A stretch of DNA of 40,874 bases from JACDAN01 sp035535195 (GTDB taxonomy: Bacteria > Actinomycetota > Thermoleophilia > Gaiellales > Gaiellaceae), in the NCBI GenBank assembly GCA_035535195.1, contig DATLQK010000072.1:1-40874 (forward strand), in the 5' to 3' direction. A program made the position numbers and the translations under genes. Below, piece by piece: positions 9,239 to 17,007 of the stretch. The notes below the pieces were generated by a model. It was not told the DNA's origin. It did not search any database and saw only the letters and a program-made list of their open reading frames with translations. Every line of letters begins with the position of its first letter. Within the stretch, counting starts at the first letter, position 1.

Positions 9239-9989
9239 CCTCACGGTCGTGCTCCTCCTCGCCGGCTGCGGCGGGGGCGACGAGGCGACCACCACGACGA
9301 CCGTCGTTCGGACGACGACCGCGACGCCGACGTCGTCCGTTCCGGACGAGGCCCCGGCGGTTGTGACCCTCTACTTCCTCCGCGACGGCAAGGTGGCGCC
9401 CGTGCAGCGCGGGATCGTCACCGGCCCGGCGATCGGCACCGCCACCCTCCGCGAGCTCCTGAAGGGGCCGTCGACCGACGAGGGAGGGCTCGCGACTGCG
9501 ATCCCGTCGGGCGCCAAGCTCGAGTCACTCGAGATCGGAGGCGGCGTCGCCTCGGTCGAGCTGTCATCGGCGCTCCCGTCCCAGGCGGCGCTCGCACAGG
9601 TCGTCTACACGCTCACGCAGTTCCCGTCGGTGAAGCGCGTGGCGGTCGGCGGCAGGTCGGCCGGACGCAAGGCCTTCGAGGCGCAGACGCCGGCGATCCT
9701 GATCGAGAGCCCCGTGCCGGGTGAGACCGTCCAGTCGGGCTTCGAAGTCACGGGGACGGCGAACACGTTCGAGGCGACCTTCAACTACGAGCTGAAGGAC
9801 GCGGCCGGCAAGGTGATCGCGAAGAACTTCGTTACGGCGACCTCCGGCAGCGGCACCAGGGGAACGTTCCGGTTCACGGTACGGTACAAGATCTCCGAGC
9901 CGCAGGCCGGCACGCTGGTCGCCTACGAAGCCTCCGCCGCCGACGGCTCGCGGACCCACACCGTCGAGGTTCCGCTCCGGCTCGAGTAG
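9213..9989 (+). CDS. GerMN-domain lipoprotein with Gmad2-like domain
   Basis: Secreted lipoprotein of 258 aa. The signal peptide ends in a lipobox (LLLAGC), followed by a Thr-rich linker. A GerMN domain spans about residues 50-155 (VTLYFLRDGKVAPVQR ... LRELLKGPS ... VYTLTQFPSVKRV). An Ig-like domain resembling Gmad2 follows at about 165-255 (IESPVPGETVQSGFEVTG). In other Gram-positives these domains occur in germination proteins and in lipoproteins such as LpqB, thought to act at the envelope. No spore genes are visible here, so an envelope role is more likely than germination. It overlaps eno by 26 nt. Confidence 0.85.
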   Translation: MRFRLALPSLTVVLLLAGCGGGDEATTTTTVVRTTTATPTSSVPDEAPAVVTLYFLRDGKVAPVQRGIVTGPAIGTATLRELLKGPSTDEGGLATAIPSGAKLESLEIGGGVASVELSSALPSQAALAQVVYTLTQFPSVKRVAVGGRSAGRKAFEAQTPAILIESPVPGETVQSGFEVTGTANTFEATFNYELKDAAGKVIAKNFVTATSGSGTRGTFRFTVRYKISEPQAGTLVAYEASAADGSRTHTVEVPLRLE

Positions 9990-10005
9990 GCGCCGGGCCC
10001 GGGGG

Positions 10006-10011
10006 TAGGCT
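10006..10011 (+). promoter_or_regulatory. -10 box of pyk
   Basis: TAGGCT, 12 nt before the pyk ATG. No Shine-Dalgarno is present, so a leaderless or near-leaderless message is likely. Confidence 0.45.
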
Positions 10012-10023
10012 GAGACCGAAGCG

Positions 10024-11430
10024 ATGACACTGCCCCGCCGCACGAAGATCGTGGCGACGCTGGGGCCGTCCACCGGGACGCCCGAGCGGGTGCTCGAGTT
10101 GGCGCGTTCCGGCATGGACGCCGCCCGGCTCAACTTCTCGCACGGCACGCACGAGCAACACGCGAACTACGCCCGGCTTGTCCGGGCGGCGCAGGAGGAG
10201 GTCGGGCGGCCGATCGCGCTGATCGCGGACCTGCAGGGACCGAAGCTCCGGATCGGGGAGCTGGCGCACCCGGTCACGCTCGGCGACGGCGAGGAGATCA
10301 TCGTCACCGGGGACGGCCACCAGGACGGCGAGCTCCCGGTGCGCCCGGCGGTCGTCGGCCAGGTGCTCCAGCCGGGCCACGACGTCCTGATCGACGACGG
10401 GCTCGTCCGCCTCCGCGTGGAGGCCGTCGAGGCCGGGAAGGCACGATGCGCCGTCCTCGTCGGCGGCGTGGTGGCCTCGCACAAGGGCGTGAACGTCCCA
10501 GGGGTCCCGGTGCCAATCCCGTCCGTGACGAGGAAGGACGCGGAAGACCTCGAGTTCGCGCTCCAGCTCGGCGTCGACTTCGTCGCCCTCTCGTTCGTCC
10601 GGTCGGCAGCCGACATCCGCGACCTGAAAGGGCTGATCGACCAGGCGGGGGCGCCGGCACAGGTAATCGCGAAGATCGAGAAGTCCGAGGCCGTTGACGC
10701 GCTGACCGCGATCCTCGACGAAACGGACGCGGTCATGGTCGCCCGCGGCGACCTCGGCGTGGAGATGGGACCCGAGATCGTCCCGCTGCTCCAGAAGCGG
10801 ATCATCCTGGGCGCGTTGAACCGCGGGAAGCCGGTGATCACGGCGACGCAGATGCTCGAGTCGATGGTTCACCAGCCGGAGCCGACGCGGGCCGAGGCGA
10901 GCGACGTCGCGAACGCGATCCTCGACGGGACCTCTGCGGTGATGCTGTCCGAGGAGACGGCGATCGGGGATTACCCGCTCGAGGCGGTCCGGACGATGGA
11001 CCGCGTTGCGAAGGTGATCGAGCCGAGCCTCGAGTACCGGCACCAGTTCCCGCAGCCTGGGGACGACCCGTCTGTGAACCAAGCGATGTCGAACGCGGCA
11101 TGCGACCTGGCGGAGACGCTCGGGGCGAAGGCGATCCTGGTGCCGACCTTCTCCGGCCGCACGGCGTCGGTCGTCGCGCGGCTGAAGCCTCGGCGGCCCG
11201 TGATCGGCCTCTCGCACCATCCCTATGCGCTCAACCGCATGGCCCTCGAGTGGGGCGTAACGCCGGTCCGAATGCCGGAGGCCGCGGACGTCGAGGAGCT
11301 CTGGGCGAGCGCCCTGGAGGGCGGCCGGACCACGGGACTCGTTCGAGAGGGCGACCTGGTGATCCTCACCGCGGGCACCGCCGTCAACATTCCGGGGACG
11401 ACGGACATGATCAAGCTCGCCTATGTCTGA
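10024..11430 (+). CDS. pyk: Pyruvate kinase
   Basis: Transfers phosphate from phosphoenolpyruvate to ADP. The 468-aa length fits the bacterial family. The N-terminus RRTKIVATLGPST and LNFSHG, the catalytic Lys region IAKIEKSEAVD, the signature MVARGDLGVEM and the ATQMLESM segment are all intact. The C-terminal regulatory domain is present and ends NIPGTTDMIKLAYV. The ATG at 10024 gives the canonical N-terminus. It lies close to eno and is followed after 45 nt by the DivIC-type gene. Confidence 0.98.
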   Translation: MTLPRRTKIVATLGPSTGTPERVLELARSGMDAARLNFSHGTHEQHANYARLVRAAQEEVGRPIALIADLQGPKLRIGELAHPVTLGDGEEIIVTGDGHQDGELPVRPAVVGQVLQPGHDVLIDDGLVRLRVEAVEAGKARCAVLVGGVVASHKGVNVPGVPVPIPSVTRKDAEDLEFALQLGVDFVALSFVRSAADIRDLKGLIDQAGAPAQVIAKIEKSEAVDALTAILDETDAVMVARGDLGVEMGPEIVPLLQKRIILGALNRGKPVITATQMLESMVHQPEPTRAEASDVANAILDGTSAVMLSEETAIGDYPLEAVRTMDRVAKVIEPSLEYRHQFPQPGDDPSVNQAMSNAACDLAETLGAKAILVPTFSGRTASVVARLKPRRPVIGLSHHPYALNRMALEWGVTPVRMPEAADVEELWASALEGGRTTGLVREGDLVILTAGTAVNIPGTTDMIKLAYV

Positions 11431-11475
11431 CGGCCGGCGGGAGGAGCGCCGCGCCGTGTCCCGAAAGGACGCGGC

Positions 11476-11805
11476 ATGCCGAAGTCGAAGCGGCGAGCTT
11501 CGCGTCCCCGGGGGCGCCTCCCGATGCTGCGGTGGCTCGCGCTCGGGACGCTCGCCGTCGTGGCGCTCCTCTACTACCGGCCGGTCAAGAGCTACATGGA
11601 GACGCGCAGCTCGCTCGAGCAGAGCCAGGCGGAGGTCCGCGACCTCCGGGCGAGACGGGACGAGCTGGCGCGGCGGCTCGCTGAGACAGACACGCCGGAG
11701 GCGCTGGAGCGCCGGGCCCGGAAGCTCGGTCTCGTGAAGCCCGGCGAGCAGCTCTTCATCATCAAGGGCATCCCGGAGTGGCGGAAAAGGGCCAAGGCCA
11801 AGTGA
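11476..11805 (+). CDS. Septum formation initiator, FtsB/DivIC family
   Basis: Small bitopic membrane protein of the division machinery, 109 aa. A basic cytoplasmic N-terminus is followed by one membrane helix (about residues 18-36) and an external coiled coil (about 40-75, ETRSSLEQSQAEVRDLRARRDEL). The family-typical tail GLVKPGEQLFIIK follows. FtsB/DivIC proteins bridge FtsL and FtsQ in the divisome. Eno, a DivIC-type gene and DUF501 occur together in many Actinobacteria, which supports the call. Confidence 0.88.
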   Translation: MPKSKRRASRPRGRLPMLRWLALGTLAVVALLYYRPVKSYMETRSSLEQSQAEVRDLRARRDELARRLAETDTPEALERRARKLGLVKPGEQLFIIKGIPEWRKRAKAK

Positions 11806-11821
11806 CGCCGCAGCGCGTCAC

Positions 11822-11827
11822 TAGGAT
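11822..11827 (+). promoter_or_regulatory. -10 box of the DUF501 gene
   Basis: TAGGAT ending 8 nt before the ATG at 11836; leaderless spacing. Confidence 0.45.
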
Positions 11828-11835
11828 CGGGGGCG

Positions 11836-12333
11836 ATGGATGACCGGGCCGTCGTGGAGCGCCAGCTCGGCCGCACGCCTCGCGCGTTTCTGCGGGTCGC
11901 ATCCCGCTGCCCGTTCGGCGCTCCGGCCGTCACGCTGCAGGCGCCGTACGACAGCGCCGGCGAGCCCTTTCCGACCACCTTCTACCTGACCTGCCGGCAC
12001 CTGGTCGCCGCCGTCTCGCGCCTCGAGGCGGCCGGCGGGATCGAGCGCTGGACGGCGGCCGTGGCCTCCGACGACGCGCTCGCAGCGAGCCTCCGAGGGG
12101 CGACCGAGGAGCAGCGCTCGGTGCGCCGCGACCTCGCCGCGGGACAGGTCGGGCAGGAGGGCGGGGCCTCGCTCGAGCTCGGCATCGGCGGCTCGTCGCG
12201 GCCGGAGAAGCTCAAGTGCCTCCACGCCCACGTCGCCTTCGCGCTCGCGCGTCCCGGCTACGAGCTCGGCGACCGGATCGTCGCTGAGCTCGACGGAATC
12301 TGGCCCGACCGGTGCTGCACGCTGGACGGATGA
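11836..12333 (+). CDS. DUF501 family protein
   Basis: A 165-aa soluble protein of the DUF501 family, found next to divIC/ftsB in Actinobacteria; its biochemical role is unknown. Recognisable family features are the opening VERQLGRTPR, the PFGAP and TFYLTC motifs (YLTCRHL), and KCLHAHVAFALA followed by a C-terminal CC. Conserved Cys and His residues suggest a metal or redox site, but that is inference. The stop overlaps the next start as ATGA, so it probably heads a short operon with the two small genes downstream. Confidence 0.85.
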   Translation: MDDRAVVERQLGRTPRAFLRVASRCPFGAPAVTLQAPYDSAGEPFPTTFYLTCRHLVAAVSRLEAAGGIERWTAAVASDDALAASLRGATEEQRSVRRDLAAGQVGQEGGASLELGIGGSSRPEKLKCLHAHVAFALARPGYELGDRIVAELDGIWPDRCCTLDG

Positions 12334-12641
12334 GCTCGGTCGATCTCGCACGTCAGCAATGGGCGGAAGGGAACCGCCGCTTCGAGTCCCAGGCCGGCAA
12401 CCCCGAGCTCTACGTGCGCCTCGTGCGGCAGCTCGACGTCGTGCTCGGGGAGTTGCGCAAGCGGGTGGGGGAGCGGTTCACGCTGCAGCAGCTCGCCGAG
12501 GTCTACGGCGGCTCCGACCGGTGGATGAAGGAGGCGGTCGAGGAGCGGATGGACTCGCCGGGCTGGATCCGGGAGCTCTCCGTCGTGCAGGACGCCGCCT
12601 TCCACAACTACGCGAAGGGCGCGACCGACTACATCCCGTGA
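12330..12641 (+). CDS. Uncharacterised 103-aa protein
   Basis: Not recognised. The ATG at 12330 overlaps the DUF501 stop as ATGA, and this start is preferred over a GTG six codons upstream. The product is soluble, rich in charged residues and probably helical (QWAEGNRRFESQAGNPELYVRLVRQL). A middle part with a helix-turn-helix feel (FTLQQLAEVYGGSDRWMKE) leads to WIRELSVVQDAAFHNYAKGA. A DNA- or protein-binding role is possible but unproven. Tight coupling on both sides argues that it is a real gene. Confidence 0.75.
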   Translation: MSSVDLARQQWAEGNRRFESQAGNPELYVRLVRQLDVVLGELRKRVGERFTLQQLAEVYGGSDRWMKEAVEERMDSPGWIRELSVVQDAAFHNYAKGATDYIP

Positions 12642-12865
12642 CGGTCGTTCGTCCGACTGCGGCGCGCCGGCGGAAGCGGCGTCCCTCGATCCTCGGCTGG
12701 GCCCTCAGGGTGCTCCTCGTCGCGGCCGTCTTCGCGCTCGGCGTCGCCGTCGGACAGGCACTCGAGGACCAGCCGCAGCCGGCGAAACCCGTCACGCACG
12801 TCTCCACGATCCAGCCGTGGACGCAGACCGAGGCGCGGACCGTGACGGTCACGACGAGCCCATGA
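12638..12865 (+). CDS. Small single-pass membrane protein (75 aa)
   Basis: The GTG at 12638 overlaps the preceding stop as GTGA. A very basic N-terminus (ARRRKRRPS) precedes one membrane helix (ILGWALRVLLVAAVFALGVAVG). A short Thr-rich external tail ends in TVTVTTSP, so the topology is N-in, C-out by the positive-inside rule. No family is recognised. It probably belongs with the divIC-DUF501 group and may act at the envelope, but that rests on position only. Confidence 0.7.
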   Translation: MTVVRPTAARRRKRRPSILGWALRVLLVAAVFALGVAVGQALEDQPQPAKPVTHVSTIQPWTQTEARTVTVTTSP

Positions 12866-12890
12866 CAAGGAACTGCTCACACACTCCCGG

Positions 12891-12917
12891 GGTTTGCAAA
12901 GGTTTGCTTAGATTCGC
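12891..12917 (+). promoter_or_regulatory. Phased direct repeats and -10 box upstream of the HTH-receiver gene
   Basis: GGTTTGC occurs at 12891 and again exactly 10 bp later at 12901. A weaker third copy (GATTCGC) starts at 12911. The -10 box TAGATT (12909-12914) overlaps the end of the array and lies 8 nt before the ATG. Same-orientation repeats at one-turn spacing resemble sites bound head-to-tail by BldC-like MerR domains, and the downstream gene has such a domain. Autoregulation is inference. Confidence 0.5.
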
Positions 12918-12922
12918 CCTCC

Positions 12923-13531
12923 ATGGCCGAGGAAGGGGGTAGAGCGCGCCGGCAGCCGCCTGGCAACGGCGGCGCCGACTGGTTGACGCTCGGGCAGGCC
13001 GCCCGCTATCTCGGCGTGGCGCAGAGCACGATCCGCAAGTGGTCGGACCAGGGGCGCCTTTCGGCCTTCTACACGCCGGGTGGCCATCGCCGTTACCGCC
13101 AGCGTGACCTCGACGCGTTCGTCGCCGGCTCGGCCGGCGGGACGGCGGCGGCGCGTTCCCGACCGGCGCCGCTCGTCCTGATCGTGGACGACGACCCGCG
13201 GATCCGCGAGTTCGTCCGGGTGAACCTGGAGATGGACGGCTACGCGGTGCGCGAGGCCGGCAGCGCCGAAGAGGGGCTGGCGGCGCTCGAGGCCGAGCCG
13301 CCCGACCTGATCCTCCTCGACGTCATGATGCCCCAGGTCGACGGCTGGCAGATGCTCCAGCTCGTCCGCGAAAAGCACGGGGTCGACTCGATCCAGGTGA
13401 TCATGTTCAGCGGCCAGATCGAGGCGGACGCCGCCGACCAGGCCGAGGCCGGAGGCGCCCAGGCGTTCCTCGGCAAGCCGTTCAACCCGCAGGAATTGGT
13501 CGCTCGGACCAAGGAACTCCTCGGGAGCTAG
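12923..13531 (+). CDS. MerR/BldC-type HTH fused to a response-regulator receiver
   Basis: A 202-aa regulator with inverted architecture. The N-terminal helix-turn-helix (residues about 20-65, LTLGQAARYLGVAQSTIRKW ... GGHRRYRQRDLDAF) is of the excisionase/BldC-like MerR type. The receiver domain spans about 85-200, with acidic pocket VDDD, phosphoacceptor Asp in LLDVMMP, the Ser switch in MFSG and conserved Lys in GKPF, so it should accept phosphate. No histidine kinase is adjacent, so its partner is elsewhere. The ATG at 12923 is set by the -10 box just upstream. The 3' end faces a convergent membrane-protein gene across a hairpin. Confidence 0.88.
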   Translation: MAEEGGRARRQPPGNGGADWLTLGQAARYLGVAQSTIRKWSDQGRLSAFYTPGGHRRYRQRDLDAFVAGSAGGTAAARSRPAPLVLIVDDDPRIREFVRVNLEMDGYAVREAGSAEEGLAALEAEPPDLILLDVMMPQVDGWQMLQLVREKHGVDSIQVIMFSGQIEADAADQAEAGGAQAFLGKPFNPQELVARTKELLGS

Positions 13532-13601
13532 CTAGAGCTCCTCGAGAACGCGACACCAGCGTGAGGCTCGTGGTCGTCAACGATCTGAGCCATACCCCTC
13601 A

Positions 13602-13623
13602 CCGAAAGTCGTGAGACTTTCGG
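13602..13623. terminator. Hairpin between convergent genes
   Basis: CCGAAAGTC, loop GTGA, GACTTTCGG: a perfect 9-bp stem. It lies 70 nt past the regulator stop and 9 nt past the stop of the minus-strand gene. It has no strong T-run and probably ends transcription from both sides. Confidence 0.6.
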
Positions 13624-13632
13624 CGAAACCGA

Positions 13633-14106
13633 CTAGAGCTCCTCGGAAGCTCGAAGTAGGCCGGCGACGATCACGAGGATCGCTGCGAAGAGGCTGATCC
13701 AGAGCCCGATCCCGCGGCTCGCCGGCTGGAACTCCTCCGGGATCGAGATCACGCGGATCAGGACGAGGGTCGTCGCGAGCGCGCCGAGCACGATCACGAC
13801 GAGGCTCTCCGGCACCGTCGCCGGCAGCTCGATCCCCGCCTGGTGGAGCAGGTGCAGGGCGATCACGGCGAGGCCGATCACGAGGACGACCTTCGCGATC
13901 GTGCCCGTGTGCCAGCCGATCACGGCGTAGGTCGGCTCGCCGCCGACGCTGACGTACCAGCCCATCAGCGTGGAGAGCGAGAGGACGAGGCCGGAGACCC
14001 AGGTGAGCCGCTCGCCGGCACCCCAGATCCAGGCGACGTCGGGCGAGAACCGGTCGGTCGGCTCAGCGTAAGGCTCCTCAGTCGGAAACGGCTCTGGCGT
14101 CTGCAC
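13633..14106 (-). CDS. Four-helix membrane protein, unknown function
   Basis: A 157-aa integral membrane protein starting at GTG (14106). A Pro/Glu-rich N-terminus (TPEPFPTEEPYAEPTDRF) precedes four hydrophobic segments. They lie near residues 38-53, 68-88, 100-117 and 133-152. No catalytic motif or family is recognised. It resembles small conserved actinobacterial membrane proteins of the tight-packing, short-loop type. It is convergent with the HTH-receiver gene and follows another small membrane protein on the same strand by 26 nt, so the two may be co-transcribed. Confidence 0.75.
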   Translation of the reverse strand: MQTPEPFPTEEPYAEPTDRFSPDVAWIWGAGERLTWVSGLVLSLSTLMGWYVSVGGEPTYAVIGWHTGTIAKVVLVIGLAVIALHLLHQAGIELPATVPESLVVIVLGALATTLVLIRVISIPEEFQPASRGIGLWISLFAAILVIVAGLLRASEEL

Positions 14107-14132
14107 GAGCGGAAGTATCGGGCATGGAGCGG

Positions 14133-14369
14133 CTAGAGGCCGAAGAGCCGCTGAACCTGGTGCCAGACGACGATCGAGAGATAGGCGCTCAGGACGATCA
14201 GCGTCGTCAGGACGACCCAGAAGCGCATGCGCGCCAGGCTCCGCTCGCGCATGTGATCCTCACGCGCACGGCGACGGGCTCGATGGAACCGGTACGCCCT
14301 GTCGATCGCGGCGGGATCGACTGGTGGCGGCTCCTCGACGGCATCCTGACGCCGGGCCGGCTCAGCCAT
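14133..14369 (-). CDS. Small single-pass membrane protein (78 aa)
   Basis: Starts at the ATG at 14369, directly after a TATAGT -10 box with 6-nt spacing, so it is probably leaderless. The product begins MAEPARRQDAVEEPPPVDPA and is strongly basic through residues 28-48. One C-terminal membrane helix (about 50-70, FWVVLTTLIVLSAYLSIVVW) ends in HQVQRLFGL. Function is unknown; it could be a tail-anchored regulatory protein. The longer frame extending upstream runs into the divergent phosphatase gene and is not credible. Confidence 0.7.
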   Translation of the reverse strand: MAEPARRQDAVEEPPPVDPAAIDRAYRFHRARRRAREDHMRERSLARMRFWVVLTTLIVLSAYLSIVVWHQVQRLFGL

Positions 14370-14375
14370 GCCGGG

Positions 14376-14384
14376 ACTATATAA
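14376..14384. promoter_or_regulatory. Shared AT-rich divergent promoter
   Basis: An ACTATATAA island in the 25 bp between two divergent starts. On the minus strand it reads TATAGT with 6-nt spacing to 14369. On the plus strand it offers TATATA or TATAAG 10 to 12 nt before the ATG at 14395. Both genes seem to use overlapping -10 boxes. Confidence 0.5.
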
Positions 14385-14394
14385 GTCGTTTCCG

Positions 14395-17007
14395 ATGGCA
14401 CGGACGACGGGACAGCTGGACAGCCTCGCCGCGGCCTGGCCCGAGCTGGTCCGGGCCGCGACCCTCGACGAGGCGCTGACGGCGCTCGCGCGCGCGGCCG
14501 GGGCGGCCACCGCGGCGACGGCCGTGGCAATTCGCGTTCCCACCGGTGACCGTGCGCCGGCGCGCGGGCTCTGGTCCTCGTCGCCGGCACTCCAGGCCGA
14601 GCTGGAGGGGTCAAGCCTCTCCCTCGCTGACCACGACCGCGGCGCCCATGTGCTCGCGGTCCCGGTGGGGGACGGGCGAGTTCTGGCGACGATCGAGCTG
14701 CTCGGGCCCGGAGCCTTCTCTCAGGGCGACAGGACCGTCGCCGAGATCGCGGCGCACCAGGCGGCGTTGCTCGTGCGCGTCTTCGAGTCGGAGACCTTGC
14801 CGGCGAACGGGGCGCTCACCGCCACGCTCGAGCTCGCCGGCCGGGCGCTGACGGCCGGCACGGAGGAAACGCGGAGCGCAGAGCGGATCGCACGCCTCCT
14901 CGCGGAGGTGACCCACGCCGCTTCGTGCCTTCTCTGGCGGACGGAGGACGGGACCGCGACGGCGATCGGCTCCGTGGGGATCGCCGACGGGCTGCAGCAG
15001 CTGGCGGAGGAGGGCGAACGCGAGCTCGCTGGACGCAACGTCGTGCTTCGCGGCGACGACGGGGCCGCGGTGGCGCTCGTGCGGCTCGGCGAGCCGGCAG
15101 TGGGCGGCCTGCGGCTCGAGTTCACAGGGGTCTCGCCGGCGCCCGACGAGCTCGAGCGGTTGGCGGCCTTCGGCGCCCGCGCCGCGCACGCGTTGCGGGC
15201 GGGCGAGCGGACGACGACGCTGGCGCAGGAGCTCGAGCGAAGCCGGGCGCTGCTCGAGGTCGTCGGGCAGGCGATCGCCGAGCTCTCGCTGTCCCACACG
15301 CTCGACACCGCGGTCGACCGCGTCGCCGAACTGCTCGGCACGAAGCAGGTCGCCGTCTACCTCCGCTCGGGCAGCGAACTCGAGACGGCCGCCGAGCGTG
15401 GCCTCGCCGGCCCGCACCTCCGCGTGGCGCAGGCCCTGCACACCCTGACGCTCGGACGGCTCCGTCCGCGCGCGGTCGCCGAGATTCCCGAGGCGGCCGC
15501 CGAGCCCGGCCTGGCCGGCGTGCGCGAGGCGGTCTCCGAGGCCGGTGTCGACGCACTGGTCTCGGTCCAGCTCCGCGCCGGCAACGAGCTGATCGGGCTC
15601 CTCGTGGCCTACCTGCCGAGCGGCCGGCGCCTGCACGCCAACGAGTCGGCGTTGCTGACCGCCCTCGCGGGCCAGCTCGCCGTCGCCGTCCAGAACGCCG
15701 GCCTGCACGAGCAGACGATGCGGCTCGCCCGGGCCCGGGAGGACGCGCTGCAGTCGGAACGGCGCTCGGCGCGGAGGCTGGAGGCGTTCTTCGAGATCTC
15801 CCGCTCCTTCTCGGAGAGCCTCGAACTCGAGCAGACACTCGCCGCCGTGACGAAGACGGCGGTGGAGCTGTTCGGCGTCGACGCGGCTGTGCTGCGGCTG
15901 CCGGAGGGCCGTGGGGAGAACCTCGTCGTTCGGTCGTTGCACATCCCCGACCCGCGGCTGGCGGAGGCGCTCGCGCCGATCCTAACCCGGCCGCAGCCGG
16001 TCGCCCGGCTGACCAGGCTCGGCCTCGGACGGGCGCGCAGGGCACTCGTGCTCGACCCCGTCACCGCCGAGCGCCTCGGCGGCGGCCACGAACTGCTCGT
16101 CCCCTTCCTCCGGCGGGGCTCGAGCGCGGTGGTCGTGCCGATCGTGGCCTCGGGCGACGTGATCGCGGCGCTGACGCTGCTCGCGCTCGACCCCGCTCAG
16201 AGCTTCGAGGCGGAGATGGTGGACACGCTCCGGTCGCTGGCGGCGCAGGCGGCCCTCGCGATCGACAACGCGCGCCTCTACCAGCAGCAGGCCGGCTTCG
16301 CGGACGCGATGCAGCGGTCGCTCCTTCCCGCGGCGCCGCCGCGGCTCGCCGGGATCGAGGTCGGCAGCGTCTACGAGTCCTCTGCGCGCTTGGACGTCGG
16401 CGGTGACGTCTACGACTACGCGCTCCTGCCCGACGGGCGGCTCGCGGTCGTCGTCGGCGACGTCACAGGGAAGGGGATCGATGCTGCGGCTGACATGGCG
16501 ATGACGAAGTTCGTCTTCCGGTCGCTCGCCCGCGAGCACCCGGACCCGGCCGACTTCCTCCGCGCGGCGAACGAGGTCGTCGTCGGCGAGGTCGAGGAGG
16601 GGAAGTTCGTGACCATGGTCTACCTGACGATCGACGCGGAGACCGGCCAGCTGTCCTGCGCAAGCGCCGGGCACCCGAACGCGCGCCTGATCTGCAGCGA
16701 CGACCGGGTGCTCGAGCTCGAGGCGACGGGGCTCGCACTCGGGATCGCCAACGATCAGCGCTACGTAGAAGCCCGCGAGACGCTCGAGCCCGGTTCCGCG
16801 GTCGTGCTCTTCACCGACGGCGTCGTGGAGGCGCGGCGCGACGGCGAGCTCTACGGCGTCGAGCGGCTCGACCGCCTCCTCGCCGAGCACCGGGACCTCG
16901 GGGCCGCCGCGCTCGCGCGAGCCGTCGTCGACGGCGCGAAGGTCTACGCGGGCGGCGAGCTCGGCGACGACTCGGCCGTGGTCGTCGTTAAACGAACGTC
17001 GAGTTGA
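14395..17007 (+). CDS. Multi-GAF PP2C-type (SpoIIE) serine phosphatase
   Basis: An 870-aa soluble signalling protein. Four GAF-like sensor modules fill about residues 10-130, 140-260, 290-440 and 465-635. The C-terminal SpoIIE/RsbU phosphatase domain follows. Metal-binding Asp residues are present in DVGGDVYDY, GDVTGKG, LFTDGVVEAR and GDDSAVVVV. Such enzymes dephosphorylate anti-anti-sigma factors in stress partner-switching modules. No anti-sigma or STAS gene is in this window, so the substrate is elsewhere. I prefer ATG 14395 to ATG 14368, because the latter would overlap the divergent gene and its promoter. The stop overlaps the next start as TTGA. Confidence 0.9.
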   Translation: MARTTGQLDSLAAAWPELVRAATLDEALTALARAAGAATAATAVAIRVPTGDRAPARGLWSSSPALQAELEGSSLSLADHDRGAHVLAVPVGDGRVLATIELLGPGAFSQGDRTVAEIAAHQAALLVRVFESETLPANGALTATLELAGRALTAGTEETRSAERIARLLAEVTHAASCLLWRTEDGTATAIGSVGIADGLQQLAEEGERELAGRNVVLRGDDGAAVALVRLGEPAVGGLRLEFTGVSPAPDELERLAAFGARAAHALRAGERTTTLAQELERSRALLEVVGQAIAELSLSHTLDTAVDRVAELLGTKQVAVYLRSGSELETAAERGLAGPHLRVAQALHTLTLGRLRPRAVAEIPEAAAEPGLAGVREAVSEAGVDALVSVQLRAGNELIGLLVAYLPSGRRLHANESALLTALAGQLAVAVQNAGLHEQTMRLARAREDALQSERRSARRLEAFFEISRSFSESLELEQTLAAVTKTAVELFGVDAAVLRLPEGRGENLVVRSLHIPDPRLAEALAPILTRPQPVARLTRLGLGRARRALVLDPVTAERLGGGHELLVPFLRRGSSAVVVPIVASGDVIAALTLLALDPAQSFEAEMVDTLRSLAAQAALAIDNARLYQQQAGFADAMQRSLLPAAPPRLAGIEVGSVYESSARLDVGGDVYDYALLPDGRLAVVVGDVTGKGIDAAADMAMTKFVFRSLAREHPDPADFLRAANEVVVGEVEEGKFVTMVYLTIDAETGQLSCASAGHPNARLICSDDRVLELEATGLALGIANDQRYVEARETLEPGSAVVLFTDGVVEARRDGELYGVERLDRLLAEHRDLGAAALARAVVDGAKVYAGGELGDDSAVVVVKRTSS

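Noticed and set aside
14133..14543. 136-aa version of the small membrane protein
   Set aside because: The extra N-terminus is antisense to the start of the phosphatase gene and skips the -10 box beside ATG 14369.
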